Positions 1 to 9,284 of a stretch of DNA of 64,000 nt are shown here, piece by piece. Position 1 is the first letter of the stretch. Each line of letters opens with the position of its first letter. This DNA is from UBA3537 sp965658025. Lineage in GTDB: Bacteria > Bacteroidota > Bacteroidia > Flavobacteriales > Flavobacteriaceae. The stretch spans positions 1-64,000 of the forward strand of contig CBFHQL010000006.1 of the NCBI GenBank assembly GCA_965658025.1, in the 5' to 3' direction. Made by a program: the position numbers and the translations under genes. The notes under the pieces were generated by a model. That model ran no database searches, was not told the origin of the DNA, and saw only the letters and a list, made by a program, of their open reading frames with translations.

Positions 1-3000
1 ACTGCAGAAGTAACAAGTACCGATACAGGCAACTTATTGTCTACAGGTGCAGATGGTGGTTCTTTTATTGACCAAGCCGCTATTGCCGCCAATGAAACGC
101 TAACAACCTTAGCACAAGACGCTACGGCAGGCACATTGACCTATACCGATGAAGATGGTACGGCAAATACATTAGACCTAAACACCCTAATTGAAAATGC
201 CGAAACCAACACCACTTCGGTACAAAACGATGCGACTGGCGTGATTACATACACCAGTGAAGATGGTACCGTCACCACAGCAGAAGTAACGTCTACCGAT
301 ACAGGTAACTTATTGTCCACAGGTGCAGACGGTGGATCATTTATTGATCAAGCCGCTATTGCAGCTAATGAAACGGTAACCTCTTCTGTTCAAGATGACG
401 CTACAGGCGTGATTACCTATACAGACGAAGACGGCAACACGGCTACAGCAGAAGTAACAAGTACCGATACAGGCAACTTATTGTCTACTGGTGCCGATGG
501 TGGGTCTTTTATAAACCAAGCCACTTTGGCCGCCAATGAAACCACAACATCTTCAGTTCAAGATGACGCTACAGGCGTGATTACCTATACCGATGAAGAC
601 GGTGCAACGTCTACTGCAGAAGTAACAAGTACCGATACAGGCAACTTATTGTCTACAGGTGCAGATGGTGGTTCTTTTATTGACCAAGCAGCCATTGCCG
701 CCAATGAAACCACCACTTCAATGGTACAAGACGATGCGACTGGCGTGATTACCTATACCGATGAAGACGGTGCAACAGCTACAGCAGAAGTAACAAGTAC
801 CGACACAGGTAACTTATTGTCTACTGGTGCAGATGGTGGGTCTTTTATTGACCAAACCGCGCTTAACGAACCTTGGTTTGGTACAGACGACGATGCCGCC
901 GCCACCGATAATACCGAAGATATGTATGTGATGGGCAACATTGGTGTAGGCACAAATACATTGTCTACTGGAAAAGTAGCCACCTTTGCTGGTGATGTAG
1001 ATATTCAAGGCGTATTGGATCCCACCAAGATTATTATGTCTGGGGACGGTAGTATAGGCAGTTTTGACCCAACCACCGACAACCAATATGAATTCGAATT
1101 CCAAGAAGGACGTGATTTGGAAATTAAATCCAATACCACCGACAACATTATGCACCTTGAAAATGCAGGTAATGTAGGGATTGGAACCAATGCCCCTGCC
1201 AAAAAACTACATGTACAAGGACAAGCACGTATTACCGATGTACCTGATGGTACAGCCGCAGATAGCGTAATGATGCGCAACACGGCTGGTGACATCCTTA
1301 AACTAGACGCTACCGATTTGGCAGCCGCCAACGAACCTTGGTTTGGCGATGACGACGATGCCGGTGCTACCGAAAATACCGAAGACATTTACCATATGGG
1401 ACAGGTGGGACTAAACGTTACCGACCCCACACAACGCTTTGATGTAAACGGTACTGGACTATTTAGAAATGGTGGAGCACATAACAATTTTACCAACGAC
1501 CAACTGCTGTTTTCATACGCTGGGAGTGTTAACTATAAAAACGCCATCCGTTCCAGACACCACGGCTCTAGCGATGTACACAATACCATTGATTTTTATA
1601 CTTGGGATGCCGGTACCGATGCTGCCGATGCCAGCCCAACCCTACATGGCATGACCGTAACTGGTGGACGTGTTGGGGTAAGTGAGCAATATCCAAGCAC
1701 TTTTTTACATGTTAAAAACACCAGCGCCCTAGATGGTACGGCCGCAAACAATGTTAGCCCTACATTCCGTATGCAGCGCGATGGGACTTCTGGAAGTAAA
1801 TACAGCCAAAACGTAGAATTCCGATTGGGTACTTATGATTCCATCATTTCTGCACGTACGCGTTTGGATATTACCATGGGCTTGGGCAACACCAACCACG
1901 TAGACCGTACGCCTATGACCATCCGTGCCGATGGCCGTGTAGGAATTAACCAAAGAGTTATTCCTGAATATAACTTAGACGTTAACGGCTCTTTTAAAAA
2001 CAACTGGGCAGGATTCTTTACGGTAATGGGTGGAAGTGACGACGATGTAAACAATACCGTTACACCTGACGCTGGACACCCCGCACGAGGAATCCGTATG
2101 TGGACTTGGAACGATCCCAGTTGGGGGATCTATATGTCCCGCCCAGGCGCAGGACGATCTATGAGTAGTGGTACTGCCGTAGGAGGAGGAAATTTTAGCA
2201 GCTATGCCATACGTTTTAGAGTCGGTAATAATAATGCTGACGGCTTTATTTTTGAAAACAGCGCTGAAAAAATGCTTGCCAGTATCCGTGGAGGGGATGG
2301 TTTAATCAGAAGCGGTTGGATGGATGATAAAATCAATGAGCCTGACGCTGGTTCAGGACATTCTGTGTACGCCCAGAGCAACGGAAATGTACTTAGTGAC
2401 AATACGAGAAGAAGAATACCAAATTATACTCATATTCATGGGGGTAGAGACTTACTAAACAGCTTACCAGCAAGATTTACCTTAGATGGTAGATTTGGTC
2501 ACCGAATGGCATATAATATTGATAAATTTCATGCGGCTAAGTTTGCATACAATAGTGCAAGTGGGTTTACGGTTCTTTTTGAAGAAGGAGTTAACTGGGT
2601 TGCAAGCGGAGCAGGAACCGCTGCTGATCCCTATAAGGTATCGGCTAATTACAGCCAAGGGAGACATGTAATACTTAAAGTAGTAAATGGTGTTCTTAGA
2701 ATTGAAGAAACAGGAAGTCTTGGAACTCATATTCATGACGCGGTGTTTAGAGCATATGATAATGACGCACACCTAGCTGTGAGACAAGAAGGGAAAACAT
2801 TATTGCTCAAGAATGCAGGGGACTTTACAGGTGCTGGAGCAGGTTCTGTAGTGGGTATTCAAGGTACTAACCATGGGCGTTTACGTCTTACGGCTGGTAG
2901 TTCAGATACTCGTAATGACAGCCAAGGCGCAAGTATAGACCTACACGGTAACACGGCTACGGCCAATAAAGGTGTATTGGATCTTGTAGCCGGTTCCGCG

Positions 3001-3264
3001 GCAAATCTCGCCAATCCAGCCATTAGGTTCTGGACACGAGGCACCGCACAACAAACCTCTATGGTGGTTACCGGCAACGGCGATGTAGGGATTGGCGTAG
3101 CTGTCCCCACAGAGAAGTTGGAGATCAACGGTACTATAAAAGCAACAGATATCAACTTTACGGGCTTACCTACCCACACCGATGAAGCGGCCGCTACGGC
3201 AGCTGGTTTGGCCACGGGCGATGTGTATAAAACCGACACTGGGGAGTTGCGTATAAAGTTATAA
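1..3264 (+). CDS. Large repetitive surface protein, tail-fibre-like (5'-truncated by the window edge)
   Basis: The reading frame is open from base 1, and the first codons already encode the repeat, so the gene starts upstream. From about 31 to 870 the protein consists of repeats containing VTSTDTGNLLSTGADGGSF and a DDATGVITYTDEDG segment. The unit is 56 residues (168 bp), with copies starting at 307, 475, 643 and 811; the step from 31 to 307 is longer (276 bp). A second module beginning NEPWFG appears near 868 and 1333. Downstream are several VGIG-type motifs, for example near 1168 and 3085 (VGIGVAVPTEKLEINGT). Such motifs are typical of phage tail-fibre-like and Bacteroidota surface proteins. 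The end, DVYKTDTGELRIKL, is not a recognisable T9SS sorting domain. Neighbouring T9SS genes suggest surface exposure, but the export route is not shown. Its ligand and function are unknown. Confidence 0.85.
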   Translation, partial: TAEVTSTDTGNLLSTGADGGSFIDQAAIAANETLTTLAQDATAGTLTYTDEDGTANTLDLNTLIENAETNTTSVQNDATGVITYTSEDGTVTTAEVTSTDTGNLLSTGADGGSFIDQAAIAANETVTSSVQDDATGVITYTDEDGNTATAEVTSTDTGNLLSTGADGGSFINQATLAANETTTSSVQDDATGVITYTDEDGATSTAEVTSTDTGNLLSTGADGGSFIDQAAIAANETTTSMVQDDATGVITYTDEDGATATAEVTSTDTGNLLSTGADGGSFIDQTALNEPWFGTDDDAAATDNTEDMYVMGNIGVGTNTLSTGKVATFAGDVDIQGVLDPTKIIMSGDGSIGSFDPTTDNQYEFEFQEGRDLEIKSNTTDNIMHLENAGNVGIGTNAPAKKLHVQGQARITDVPDGTAADSVMMRNTAGDILKLDATDLAAANEPWFGDDDDAGATENTEDIYHMGQVGLNVTDPTQRFDVNGTGLFRNGGAHNNFTNDQLLFSYAGSVNYKNAIRSRHHGSSDVHNTIDFYTWDAGTDAADASPTLHGMTVTGGRVGVSEQYPSTFLHVKNTSALDGTAANNVSPTFRMQRDGTSGSKYSQNVEFRLGTYDSIISARTRLDITMGLGNTNHVDRTPMTIRADGRVGINQRVIPEYNLDVNGSFKNNWAGFFTVMGGSDDDVNNTVTPDAGHPARGIRMWTWNDPSWGIYMSRPGAGRSMSSGTAVGGGNFSSYAIRFRVGNNNADGFIFENSAEKMLASIRGGDGLIRSGWMDDKINEPDAGSGHSVYAQSNGNVLSDNTRRRIPNYTHIHGGRDLLNSLPARFTLDGRFGHRMAYNIDKFHAAKFAYNSASGFTVLFEEGVNWVASGAGTAADPYKVSANYSQGRHVILKVVNGVLRIEETGSLGTHIHDAVFRAYDNDAHLAVRQEGKTLLLKNAGDFTGAGAGSVVGIQGTNHGRLRLTAGSSDTRNDSQGASIDLHGNTATANKGVLDLVAGSAANLANPAIRFWTRGTAQQTSMVVTGNGDVGIGVAVPTEKLEINGTIKATDINFTGLPTHTDEAAATAAGLATGDVYKTDTGELRIKL

Positions 3265-3271
3265 AACAAAT

Positions 3272-3300
3272 AGTCCGCCTAGGGGGTAGGTGGACTTTAA
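3272..3300 (+). terminator. Hairpin after the repeat protein
   Basis: AGTCCGCCTA (3272-3281) pairs with TAGGTGGACT (3287-3296) around a short G-rich loop, giving a 10-bp stem with one G-T wobble. It is followed only by TTTAAA, so the T-tract is weak. It lies 7 bases after the stop codon of the repeat protein. Confidence 0.55.
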
Positions 3301-3379
3301 ATACCCAGCACCACTTCAACCATTTGCCACAATTATGGGGTTCGGCATTTGGGGTGTTGGGTTCTTTAAAAAAGGAATA

Positions 3380-3889
3380 ATGAAACGGTTACAACACATA
3401 CAATCTAAAATTTACCATATCAATGGGCATCGTGTACTGCTAGATTTTGATTTGGCAACATTGTATGCGGTTGAAAATAGAGCACTCAAACAAGCGGTTA
3501 GGCGAAATCTAAAACGTTTCCCCGAAGATTTTATGTTTCAGTTATCAAAAATGGCATGGAAAGAGCTTATCACAATTTGTGACAACCTCCCTACTGGGGT
3601 AAAGTTTAGCCCTGCACCGCCTTATGCGTTTACCGAACAGGGGGTCGCTATGCTTTCTTCGGTACTAAAAAGCAATAAAGCTGTAGAAGTAAATATCGCC
3701 ATAATGCGTGCCTTTGTTTTGCTACGTCAGCACTTAACCGATTATGCTCACCTAACCACAAAAATAATGCAATTGGAAAAGGAGATGAATATTAAGTTTA
3801 AGGACATTCATCAAGCCTTGAACTATTTACTCAAAAAAGATAATGTAGAACGTGAACAACAAAATAGAAAGCGTATTGGGTATAAATAG
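3380..3889 (+). CDS. ORF6N domain protein, copy 1
   Basis: The 169-residue protein carries an ORF6N domain at about residues 5-95. Recognisable parts are HRVLLDFDLATLYAVE, AVRRNLKRFPEDFMFQL and FTEQGVAMLSSVLKSNKA followed by VNIAIMRAFV. ORF6N is a putative DNA-binding domain known from viral and phage proteins and common in Bacteroidota chromosomes; its cellular role is not established. A C-terminal helical, Lys/Gln-rich tail follows. I chose the ATG at 3380, preceded by AAAGGAAT, over an in-frame upstream start at 3290 because homology to the next two copies begins at KRLQHIQSKI. It is the first and most divergent of three tandem paralogues. Confidence 0.85.
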   Translation: MKRLQHIQSKIYHINGHRVLLDFDLATLYAVENRALKQAVRRNLKRFPEDFMFQLSKMAWKELITICDNLPTGVKFSPAPPYAFTEQGVAMLSSVLKSNKAVEVNIAIMRAFVLLRQHLTDYAHLTTKIMQLEKEMNIKFKDIHQALNYLLKKDNVEREQQNRKRIGYK

Positions 3890-3911
3890 AGAATTACCAA
3901 ATTCGTAATTG

Positions 3912-4442
3912 ATGATGAAAAACAGTTTACAACATATTGCAGCAAAGGTAAACATCATCCGCGGAATAGCGGTGTTGTTGGACAGCGATTTGGCCTTGTG
4001 GTACGAGGTAGAAACACGGGTGCTCAAGCAAACCGTTCGTAGAAACATGGATCGATTCCCTAAAGATTTTATGTTTGAACTTAGCGAAAAAGAAATTGAG
4101 GACATGGTATCACAAAATGTGATACCTAATAAAGGAGTGCTGGGTGGTGCAACACCTTTTGCCTTTACACAAGAAGGTGTAGCCATGTTGAGCGGACTGT
4201 TACGTTCGCCAAAAGCTATCGCTGTAAATATAGCCATAATGCGTGCTTTTGTCGCTATGCGTCAGCATGCGCTAAACTATGAAGCGCTGGCAACAGCCCT
4301 TAAAAAATTAGAAGGTAAAACAGATCATCGTTTTGCGGAAGTCAGTAAAGTGTTGGATGCGCTATTGGAACAAAAACAACAGCAAGACGATTTTGAGCAC
4401 CGCCAACGTATAGGATTTAAATCAATGCTATTGAATGTATAA
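3912..4442 (+). CDS. ORF6N domain protein, copy 2
   Basis: The 176-residue protein has an ORF6N domain at about residues 5-110: GIAVLLDSDLALWYEVE, VRRNMDRFPKDFMFEL and FAFTQEGVAMLSGLLRS. A coiled-coil-like tail rich in Lys, Glu and Gln follows. The C-terminal ~64 residues, starting at AFVAMRQHALNYEALATALK, are almost identical to those of the next gene, while the N-terminal halves differ clearly. It starts 22 bp after copy 1, and copy 3 follows 14 bp later, so the three are probably co-transcribed. ATG codons at 3912 and 3915 are both possible starts. A regulatory or antirepressor-like role is only an analogy with phage ORF6N proteins. Confidence 0.85.
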   Translation: MMKNSLQHIAAKVNIIRGIAVLLDSDLALWYEVETRVLKQTVRRNMDRFPKDFMFELSEKEIEDMVSQNVIPNKGVLGGATPFAFTQEGVAMLSGLLRSPKAIAVNIAIMRAFVAMRQHALNYEALATALKKLEGKTDHRFAEVSKVLDALLEQKQQQDDFEHRQRIGFKSMLLNV

Positions 4443-4987
4443 TAGAGCAATTGGAAATGACAAATAGTAACCTACAACATATCACCCATAAGATTTATTT
4501 TTTTCGAGGGGTTCCTGTTCTTTTGGATCGAGACCTAGCCCAATGGTTTGAGGTCAAACCCATTCGTTTGCGTGAACAAGTTAAACGAAACATAAAGCGA
4601 TTTCCCAAGCACTTTCGTTTTGTGCTCAACGAACAGGAAGTGGACGTTTTACTATCGCAAAATGCGATACCATCGCGAAAAGTGTTGGGTGGAAGTTTGC
4701 CACAAGTCTTTACAGAATATGGAGTGTTGCAATTGGCCAATGTTTTGCGCAGCGAAAAAGCAACCGAAATGAGTGTATTAATTATAGAGGCCTTTGTCGC
4801 TATGCGTCAGCATGCGCTAAACTACGAAGCGCTGGCAACAGCCCTTAAAAAATTAGAAGGTAAAACAGATCATCGTTTTGCGGAAGTTAGCAAAGTATTG
4901 GATGCGTTGTTGGAACAAAAACAACAGCAAGACGATTTTGAGCAACGCCAACGTATAGGATTTAAATCAATGCTATTGGATGTATAA
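4246..4987 (+). repeat. Duplicated 3' module shared by ORF6N copies 2 and 3
   Basis: Bases 4246-4442 and 4790-4987 are a direct repeat of about 195 bp. By eye there are under ten differences, mostly silent third-position changes, up to and including the stop codons. The 5' parts of the two genes are clearly diverged, so the similarity is confined to the 3' module. Confidence 0.85.
4457..4987 (+). CDS. ORF6N domain protein, copy 3
   Basis: The 176-residue paralogue has exactly the length of copy 2. Its ORF6N part reads GVPVLLDRDLAQWFEVKP, VKRNIKRFPKHFRFVL and FTEYGVLQLANVLRSEKA. This third version departs most from the usual EQGVAMLSSVLRS pattern, so its binding specificity may differ. The C-terminal ~64 residues match copy 2 nearly base for base (4790-4987 against 4246-4442). 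A TTG at 4451 is also in frame, but the ATG at 4457 is the simpler start. The next gene, with a T9SS sorting domain, begins 25 bp after the stop, so this gene may be transcribed with the secretion genes. Confidence 0.85.
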   Translation: MTNSNLQHITHKIYFFRGVPVLLDRDLAQWFEVKPIRLREQVKRNIKRFPKHFRFVLNEQEVDVLLSQNAIPSRKVLGGSLPQVFTEYGVLQLANVLRSEKATEMSVLIIEAFVAMRQHALNYEALATALKKLEGKTDHRFAEVSKVLDALLEQKQQQDDFEQRQRIGFKSMLLDV

Positions 4988-5012
4988 CAATAAAAACAAA
5001 AAACAAAAACAT

Positions 5013-6275
5013 ATGAACACACATCTACACAACAACATAAAGTACCTTGTATGGGTTCTGTTTCTTGGCGTTTGTGGTTATGCACAAACCACTAATGTGG
5101 GGGTCATACAAGTCCAACCAGGTACCATTTTTTCGAGTATTGGGGCTTTTGATAATCAAGCCACTGGAACCTTTACTAACGACGGAGAATCGTATTTCTT
5201 TTCGCATTTCAACAACGATGGCGTGGTCACCTTTACGACCACCTCTACAGGCGAACGTTTGACACGATTTGAAAAACATCCTACCGCAACAGCTTTTGCA
5301 CAACAAATCAAAGGAAGCAAAACCAGTTATTTCTACGATGTATTGTATAATAATGACAACGGTTTGCTGCCGACCTACGAATTGCATAGCGAAATTAGTG
5401 TGGCCAACGAAGCCGATTTTAATGAAGGCATTGTACAAGACGACATTCATGGTGGACTCATCATTTTTGAAGATGAGGCCGTGGCCATTAGTGTATCGGA
5501 CGATAGTCATGTGGACGGTATCGTACAAAAGAAAGGCGATGATTCATTTGTATATCCTGTAGGGGACATCAAAGGCGGTGCGGGCTATTACCGCTTTGCC
5601 GCCATCAGTGCGCCAGATAATGTTGCCCATGATTTTAATGCCAAATATTTTTATGAAACCCCAATAGGAAAAACTGCCGAAGGCCATACCCCCACAGCAA
5701 ATAAAGAAGAAGAAATTACATTTATAGATACTAATGAATTTTGGACGATTACGCGCGAAAATGGATCGGGGCATGTGGCGCTAACGCTTAGCTATGATGC
5801 TAAAACCACTTTGGCTAATGTGATGGAAAAACCACAAGATATGGTGGTAACCTACTGGGATGACACCAACAAAGAGTGGATTAACCTGGGTGGCTTAGTG
5901 GATGAAACCAACAAGACCGTAACCACTATTGCTGACTTGTCGAACTATGGTATTTTCACCTTGGCGCGCGTCGATAAACCATTTACAATATATAATGGTG
6001 TTTCTAATAATGGTGATGGTAAAAATGATTTTTTAACCATAGAAAATATTCCTGCTGGAAACAATGTTAAACTCTTTAACCGTTGGGGGGTAAAGGTTTA
6101 TGAAACTGATGACTATAACACCAATGGCAATGTCTTTAGGGGCTATTCCAATGGTCGAGCAACCATTCAAAGCAACGAAAAATTACCGACAGGAACCTAT
6201 TTCTATGTCGTAAGTTATCCGTTGAATGGAAGTCAAAAAACCCACAGTGGATATATTTATTTGACTTCAGATTAA
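5013..6275 (+). CDS. Secreted protein with T9SS type B sorting domain
   Basis: The 420-residue protein starts with a signal peptide (hydrophobic YLVWVLFLGVCGYAQ, probable cleavage after Gln). The middle is a beta-rich region without a recognised domain. The last ~95 residues form a gliding-motility-associated (CHU_C, type B) C-terminal domain: GVSNNGDGKNDFLTIENI, VKLFNRWGVKVYE, LPTGTYFYVVSY and SGYIYL. Type B domains direct substrates through the T9SS and in known cases need a partner PorP/SprF-like protein, which is encoded next. I chose the ATG at 5013 because it places the signal peptide directly at the N-terminus. The in-frame ATG at 4980 overlaps the previous gene and adds a Lys/Asn-rich extension. 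Confidence 0.88.
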   Translation: MNTHLHNNIKYLVWVLFLGVCGYAQTTNVGVIQVQPGTIFSSIGAFDNQATGTFTNDGESYFFSHFNNDGVVTFTTTSTGERLTRFEKHPTATAFAQQIKGSKTSYFYDVLYNNDNGLLPTYELHSEISVANEADFNEGIVQDDIHGGLIIFEDEAVAISVSDDSHVDGIVQKKGDDSFVYPVGDIKGGAGYYRFAAISAPDNVAHDFNAKYFYETPIGKTAEGHTPTANKEEEITFIDTNEFWTITRENGSGHVALTLSYDAKTTLANVMEKPQDMVVTYWDDTNKEWINLGGLVDETNKTVTTIADLSNYGIFTLARVDKPFTIYNGVSNNGDGKNDFLTIENIPAGNNVKLFNRWGVKVYETDDYNTNGNVFRGYSNGRATIQSNEKLPTGTYFYVVSYPLNGSQKTHSGYIYLTSD

Positions 6276-6334
6276 ATAAAAAAATGACCGCGTTAATGAA
6301 CATTCAATCAAAACCCCTATAAAACGATAATCAT

Positions 6335-7303
6335 ATGAAACACATTAGCTACAAAAGTCTACCAAGAACATCATTTAAAGTATTGATGGGGCTCATGGTA
6401 TGGGCTGTTGCACTGAATTTTAGTGAAGTACAGGCTCAGCAAGACAGTCAGTATACGAATTATATGTACAACACACAGGTGGTCAATCCGGCCTATGCGG
6501 GTTCACGTGAACAGCTATCAGCACTGCTGTTGTACCGTAACCAATGGGTAGGCCTAGACGGTGCGCCAGAAACCTACAACTTTGGAATTCACAAAGCATT
6601 GGAGCGCGCACCACGTGTTGGGTTAGGGCTTAATTTTTATCAAGACGCCATTGGTCCTGCCGATGAAAGTAACCTAACCGCCGACTTTTCCTACACCATC
6701 CCTGTGAACACCACTGGGACACAGCTGGCCTTTGGGATCAAAGGAGGGATTAATTTGTTGAATATAGATTATTCAAAACTTAGACTAAATGATGGCGGTG
6801 ATACAGCGTTTCAGTACAACATCAACAACCGCTTATCCCCAGTAGTCGGTGTGGGCTTGTTTTTGTACAATACGGACCGTTGGTATTTGGGCTTATCGAC
6901 ACCAAATTTTTTAGAAACCACCCATTACGACGATGTAAAGGTGTCTAATGCGACTGAAAAAATGCATGTATTCGCAACAGCGGGCTATGTATTTGATTTA
7001 TCGGCTAATACCAAATTCAAACCGGCTCTTATGGCCAAAATGGTGGCTGGTGCCCCATTGGCCTTAGATGGATCGGCTAACTTTTTGTTTAATGAGAAGT
7101 TAACTTTGGGATTGGCCTACCGTTGGGATGCAGCCATAAGTGCATTGGCAGCGTTTCAAGTTTCGGATACGGTACTTATTGGGTATACCTACGACTATGG
7201 TCTACAAGAGTTGGCCAACTATAATTCGGGCTCACATGAAATCTTTTTGCGTTTCGAGTTGGGTTCAGGTGCGTCACGACTCATTACCCCTCGATTCTTT
7301 TAA
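6335..7303 (+). CDS. PorP/SprF family type IX secretion outer-membrane protein
   Basis: The 322-residue protein has a signal peptide ending near EVQAQ. The mature start, QDSQYTNYMYNTQVVNPAYA, is the hallmark of the PorP/SprF family. It is followed by LLLYRNQWVGLDGAPETYNF and many amphipathic beta strands, in keeping with an outer-membrane beta-barrel. SprF-type proteins support export or surface attachment of particular T9SS substrates, especially those with type B domains. The gene starts 59 bp after such a substrate and 18 bp before a PorE-like gene, so these three probably work as one module. Confidence 0.93.
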   Translation: MKHISYKSLPRTSFKVLMGLMVWAVALNFSEVQAQQDSQYTNYMYNTQVVNPAYAGSREQLSALLLYRNQWVGLDGAPETYNFGIHKALERAPRVGLGLNFYQDAIGPADESNLTADFSYTIPVNTTGTQLAFGIKGGINLLNIDYSKLRLNDGGDTAFQYNINNRLSPVVGVGLFLYNTDRWYLGLSTPNFLETTHYDDVKVSNATEKMHVFATAGYVFDLSANTKFKPALMAKMVAGAPLALDGSANFLFNEKLTLGLAYRWDAAISALAAFQVSDTVLIGYTYDYGLQELANYNSGSHEIFLRFELGSGASRLITPRFF

Positions 7304-7321
7304 CTTAAAACCAAAAACGAT

Positions 7322-9214
7322 ATGAAAAATAGACAACAAAATTTGATATGGTGTTTGGTGCTTTTGGGCGGATTGTTATGTGCGCAAAACAAGCAACTCG
7401 AAAAAGCCCATACGATGTATGAAGATTTGGCCTATATGGATGCCAAAGACCTCTATACCAAAATTGTAGACAAAGGCGTTGAAGATGCCGATTTGTTTAG
7501 AAAACTAGGCGATGTTCACTACTTTAATGCAAAGTACAAAGATGCTGCAACGTGGTACGCCAAGGCCTTGGCGTTAGATAATAATCCGCCCGATGACTAT
7601 AACTTCCGCTATGGACAAAGTTTAAAAGCGACAAATCAAATGCAAAAAGCCGATGGTTTTTTGGAGGCATTTTACAGGAGTAAATCCGCAAAATACACAC
7701 CAAGTTCGTCTTATCTTCCAGCAATTGAAAACGTAAGTGGAGAACACAGCATTGAAAAAGTGAATTTTAATTCGGAATATTCAGATTATCCTGGCTTTTT
7801 GCACAACGGGGAACTGTATGTCATCACCGCCGATCGATCCAACAAAACAAATGTGTGGAATGAAGAACCGGCCTCGGATATCTATAGAGGTACAGGTTTA
7901 GACGCTTTGGACAAACCCCTCAATACCAAATATAACGAAGGGTCTTTGGTCATCACCAAAGATGGCCAAACCATTTATTTTACGCGCAACGACTATATCA
8001 ATCGAAAACTGGGGAAAGACAGTCAAGAAGTGACACGCCTAAAACTTTTGCGTAGTAACAAGGACGATGAAGGCGAATGGACCAAACCAGTTGAACTGCC
8101 CTTTAATAACAGTGAATATTCTGTGGGACATCCTGCCTTAAGTCCAGACGAAAAACAGCTCTATTTTGTGTCTGATATGCCAGGAGGTCGTGGAGGTACA
8201 GACTTGTATGTGACCGAAATTTCAGAGGATAATTATTCCGCACCTGTAAACCTTACAGAACTCAATACTATAGCTAATGAAATGTTTCCCTTTGTAGATG
8301 AAGAAGGGACACTTTACTTTTCGTCTAATGGACACTCAAACTTGGGGGGCTTAGATGTGTTTTTTACCAAAATGAATAGCGATAAAGCTTTTGAAACACC
8401 GCAAAACATCGGAAAACCTATTAATAGTAGTTATGACGATTTTGCCTTTGTAATCAATGAACAAACAGGTTATTTTGCTTCGAACCGCGACAACCAAAAC
8501 GACGATATTTATAGTTTTACAAAACTAGAAGAAATCGAAGAAGAAGTACCATGTAATGTGGTATTTGAAGGGGTTGTTAGAGATCTGAAGACTGGAGAAC
8601 CCATTCCTAATGCTGATTTAGTATTTGTTAACGGTTATTTAGAAGAAGTAGGACAGGCACAAGCCGATGAGCAAGGGCGTTATTCATTTCAAGACGAATT
8701 TTGTGGGAACGTGACCATTATTCGAACAAATGAGGAGCATTACTTCCCCAAGGAAACGGTGGTTTCTGGCGTAGATGGTGGTGCGGTGCAAACCGATATC
8801 CAGTTAGATAAACCTGATCCAATTCGCGAAGCCATAGAAACAGGAACGGTAACGGATTTGGCTATATTTATTGACCCAATTTATTTCGATTACGGAAAAT
8901 CATTTATTCGTCCTGATGCTTCAATTGAATTGGATAAAATAGTAGACATACTGAACGATTATCCAGCTATGGAAATCGATGTACGTTCACATACGGATAG
9001 CCGCAGCAGCAGTACTTTTAATATGAACTTATCTGATCGCCGTGCAAAAGCAACAATCGATTATTTAGTAAGTAAAGGAATTAATAGCAACCGACTAACA
9101 GGTCGTGGTTATGGAGAAACACAACTCGTTAACCATTGTTCTAACGGCGTACAATGTTCGAATGATGAGCATCAACAAAACAGACGTAGTGAATTTATCA
9201 TCACCAAAAAGTAA
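7322..9214 (+). CDS. OmpA family protein with TPR, PD40 propeller and CarboxypepD-like domains (PorE-like)
   Basis: The 630-residue protein has a signal peptide (WCLVLLGGLLCAQ). Domains in order are TPR-like helices (~25-110); a beta-propeller with PD40-type repeats such as PALSPDEKQLYFVSDMPGG (~150-400); a carboxypeptidase-regulatory-like beta-sandwich (~410-490, GVVRDLKTGEPIPNADLVF); and an OmpA C-terminal domain (~515-630). The OmpA part retains YFDYGKSFIRPDA, RSHTDSRSS and the QNRRSEF end, so peptidoglycan binding is likely. The same order is found in PorE of the T9SS, thought to link the complex to peptidoglycan. It is the last gene of the T9SS cluster and is followed by a strong terminator. 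Confidence 0.9.
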   Translation: MKNRQQNLIWCLVLLGGLLCAQNKQLEKAHTMYEDLAYMDAKDLYTKIVDKGVEDADLFRKLGDVHYFNAKYKDAATWYAKALALDNNPPDDYNFRYGQSLKATNQMQKADGFLEAFYRSKSAKYTPSSSYLPAIENVSGEHSIEKVNFNSEYSDYPGFLHNGELYVITADRSNKTNVWNEEPASDIYRGTGLDALDKPLNTKYNEGSLVITKDGQTIYFTRNDYINRKLGKDSQEVTRLKLLRSNKDDEGEWTKPVELPFNNSEYSVGHPALSPDEKQLYFVSDMPGGRGGTDLYVTEISEDNYSAPVNLTELNTIANEMFPFVDEEGTLYFSSNGHSNLGGLDVFFTKMNSDKAFETPQNIGKPINSSYDDFAFVINEQTGYFASNRDNQNDDIYSFTKLEEIEEEVPCNVVFEGVVRDLKTGEPIPNADLVFVNGYLEEVGQAQADEQGRYSFQDEFCGNVTIIRTNEEHYFPKETVVSGVDGGAVQTDIQLDKPDPIREAIETGTVTDLAIFIDPIYFDYGKSFIRPDASIELDKIVDILNDYPAMEIDVRSHTDSRSSSTFNMNLSDRRAKATIDYLVSKGINSNRLTGRGYGETQLVNHCSNGVQCSNDEHQQNRRSEFIITKK

Positions 9215-9284
9215 CACTTAGATATTCGTTAATTATCTGAATTAGTCAAAAAAGTACAATTTTTTAGAGTGTATATTGTACGTT

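Noticed and set aside
31..870. Possible CRISPR array from regular repeats
   Set aside because: The period is 168 bp, in frame, with no spacers of independent sequence; these are protein repeats.
753..1388. Open frames on the minus strand inside the repeat protein
   Set aside because: They are mirror frames of a low-complexity, repetitive coding region; the + strand frame has consistent domain structure over its full length.
3380..4987. Prophage remnant suggested by three ORF6N genes and a tail-fibre-like protein
   Set aside because: No integrase, portal, terminase, capsid or attachment-site repeat is seen, and T9SS genes follow directly.
4980..5012. Longer N-terminus for the type B sorting-domain protein
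   Set aside because: The extra codons are Lys/Asn-rich and would precede the signal peptide; ATG at 5013 is consistent with export.
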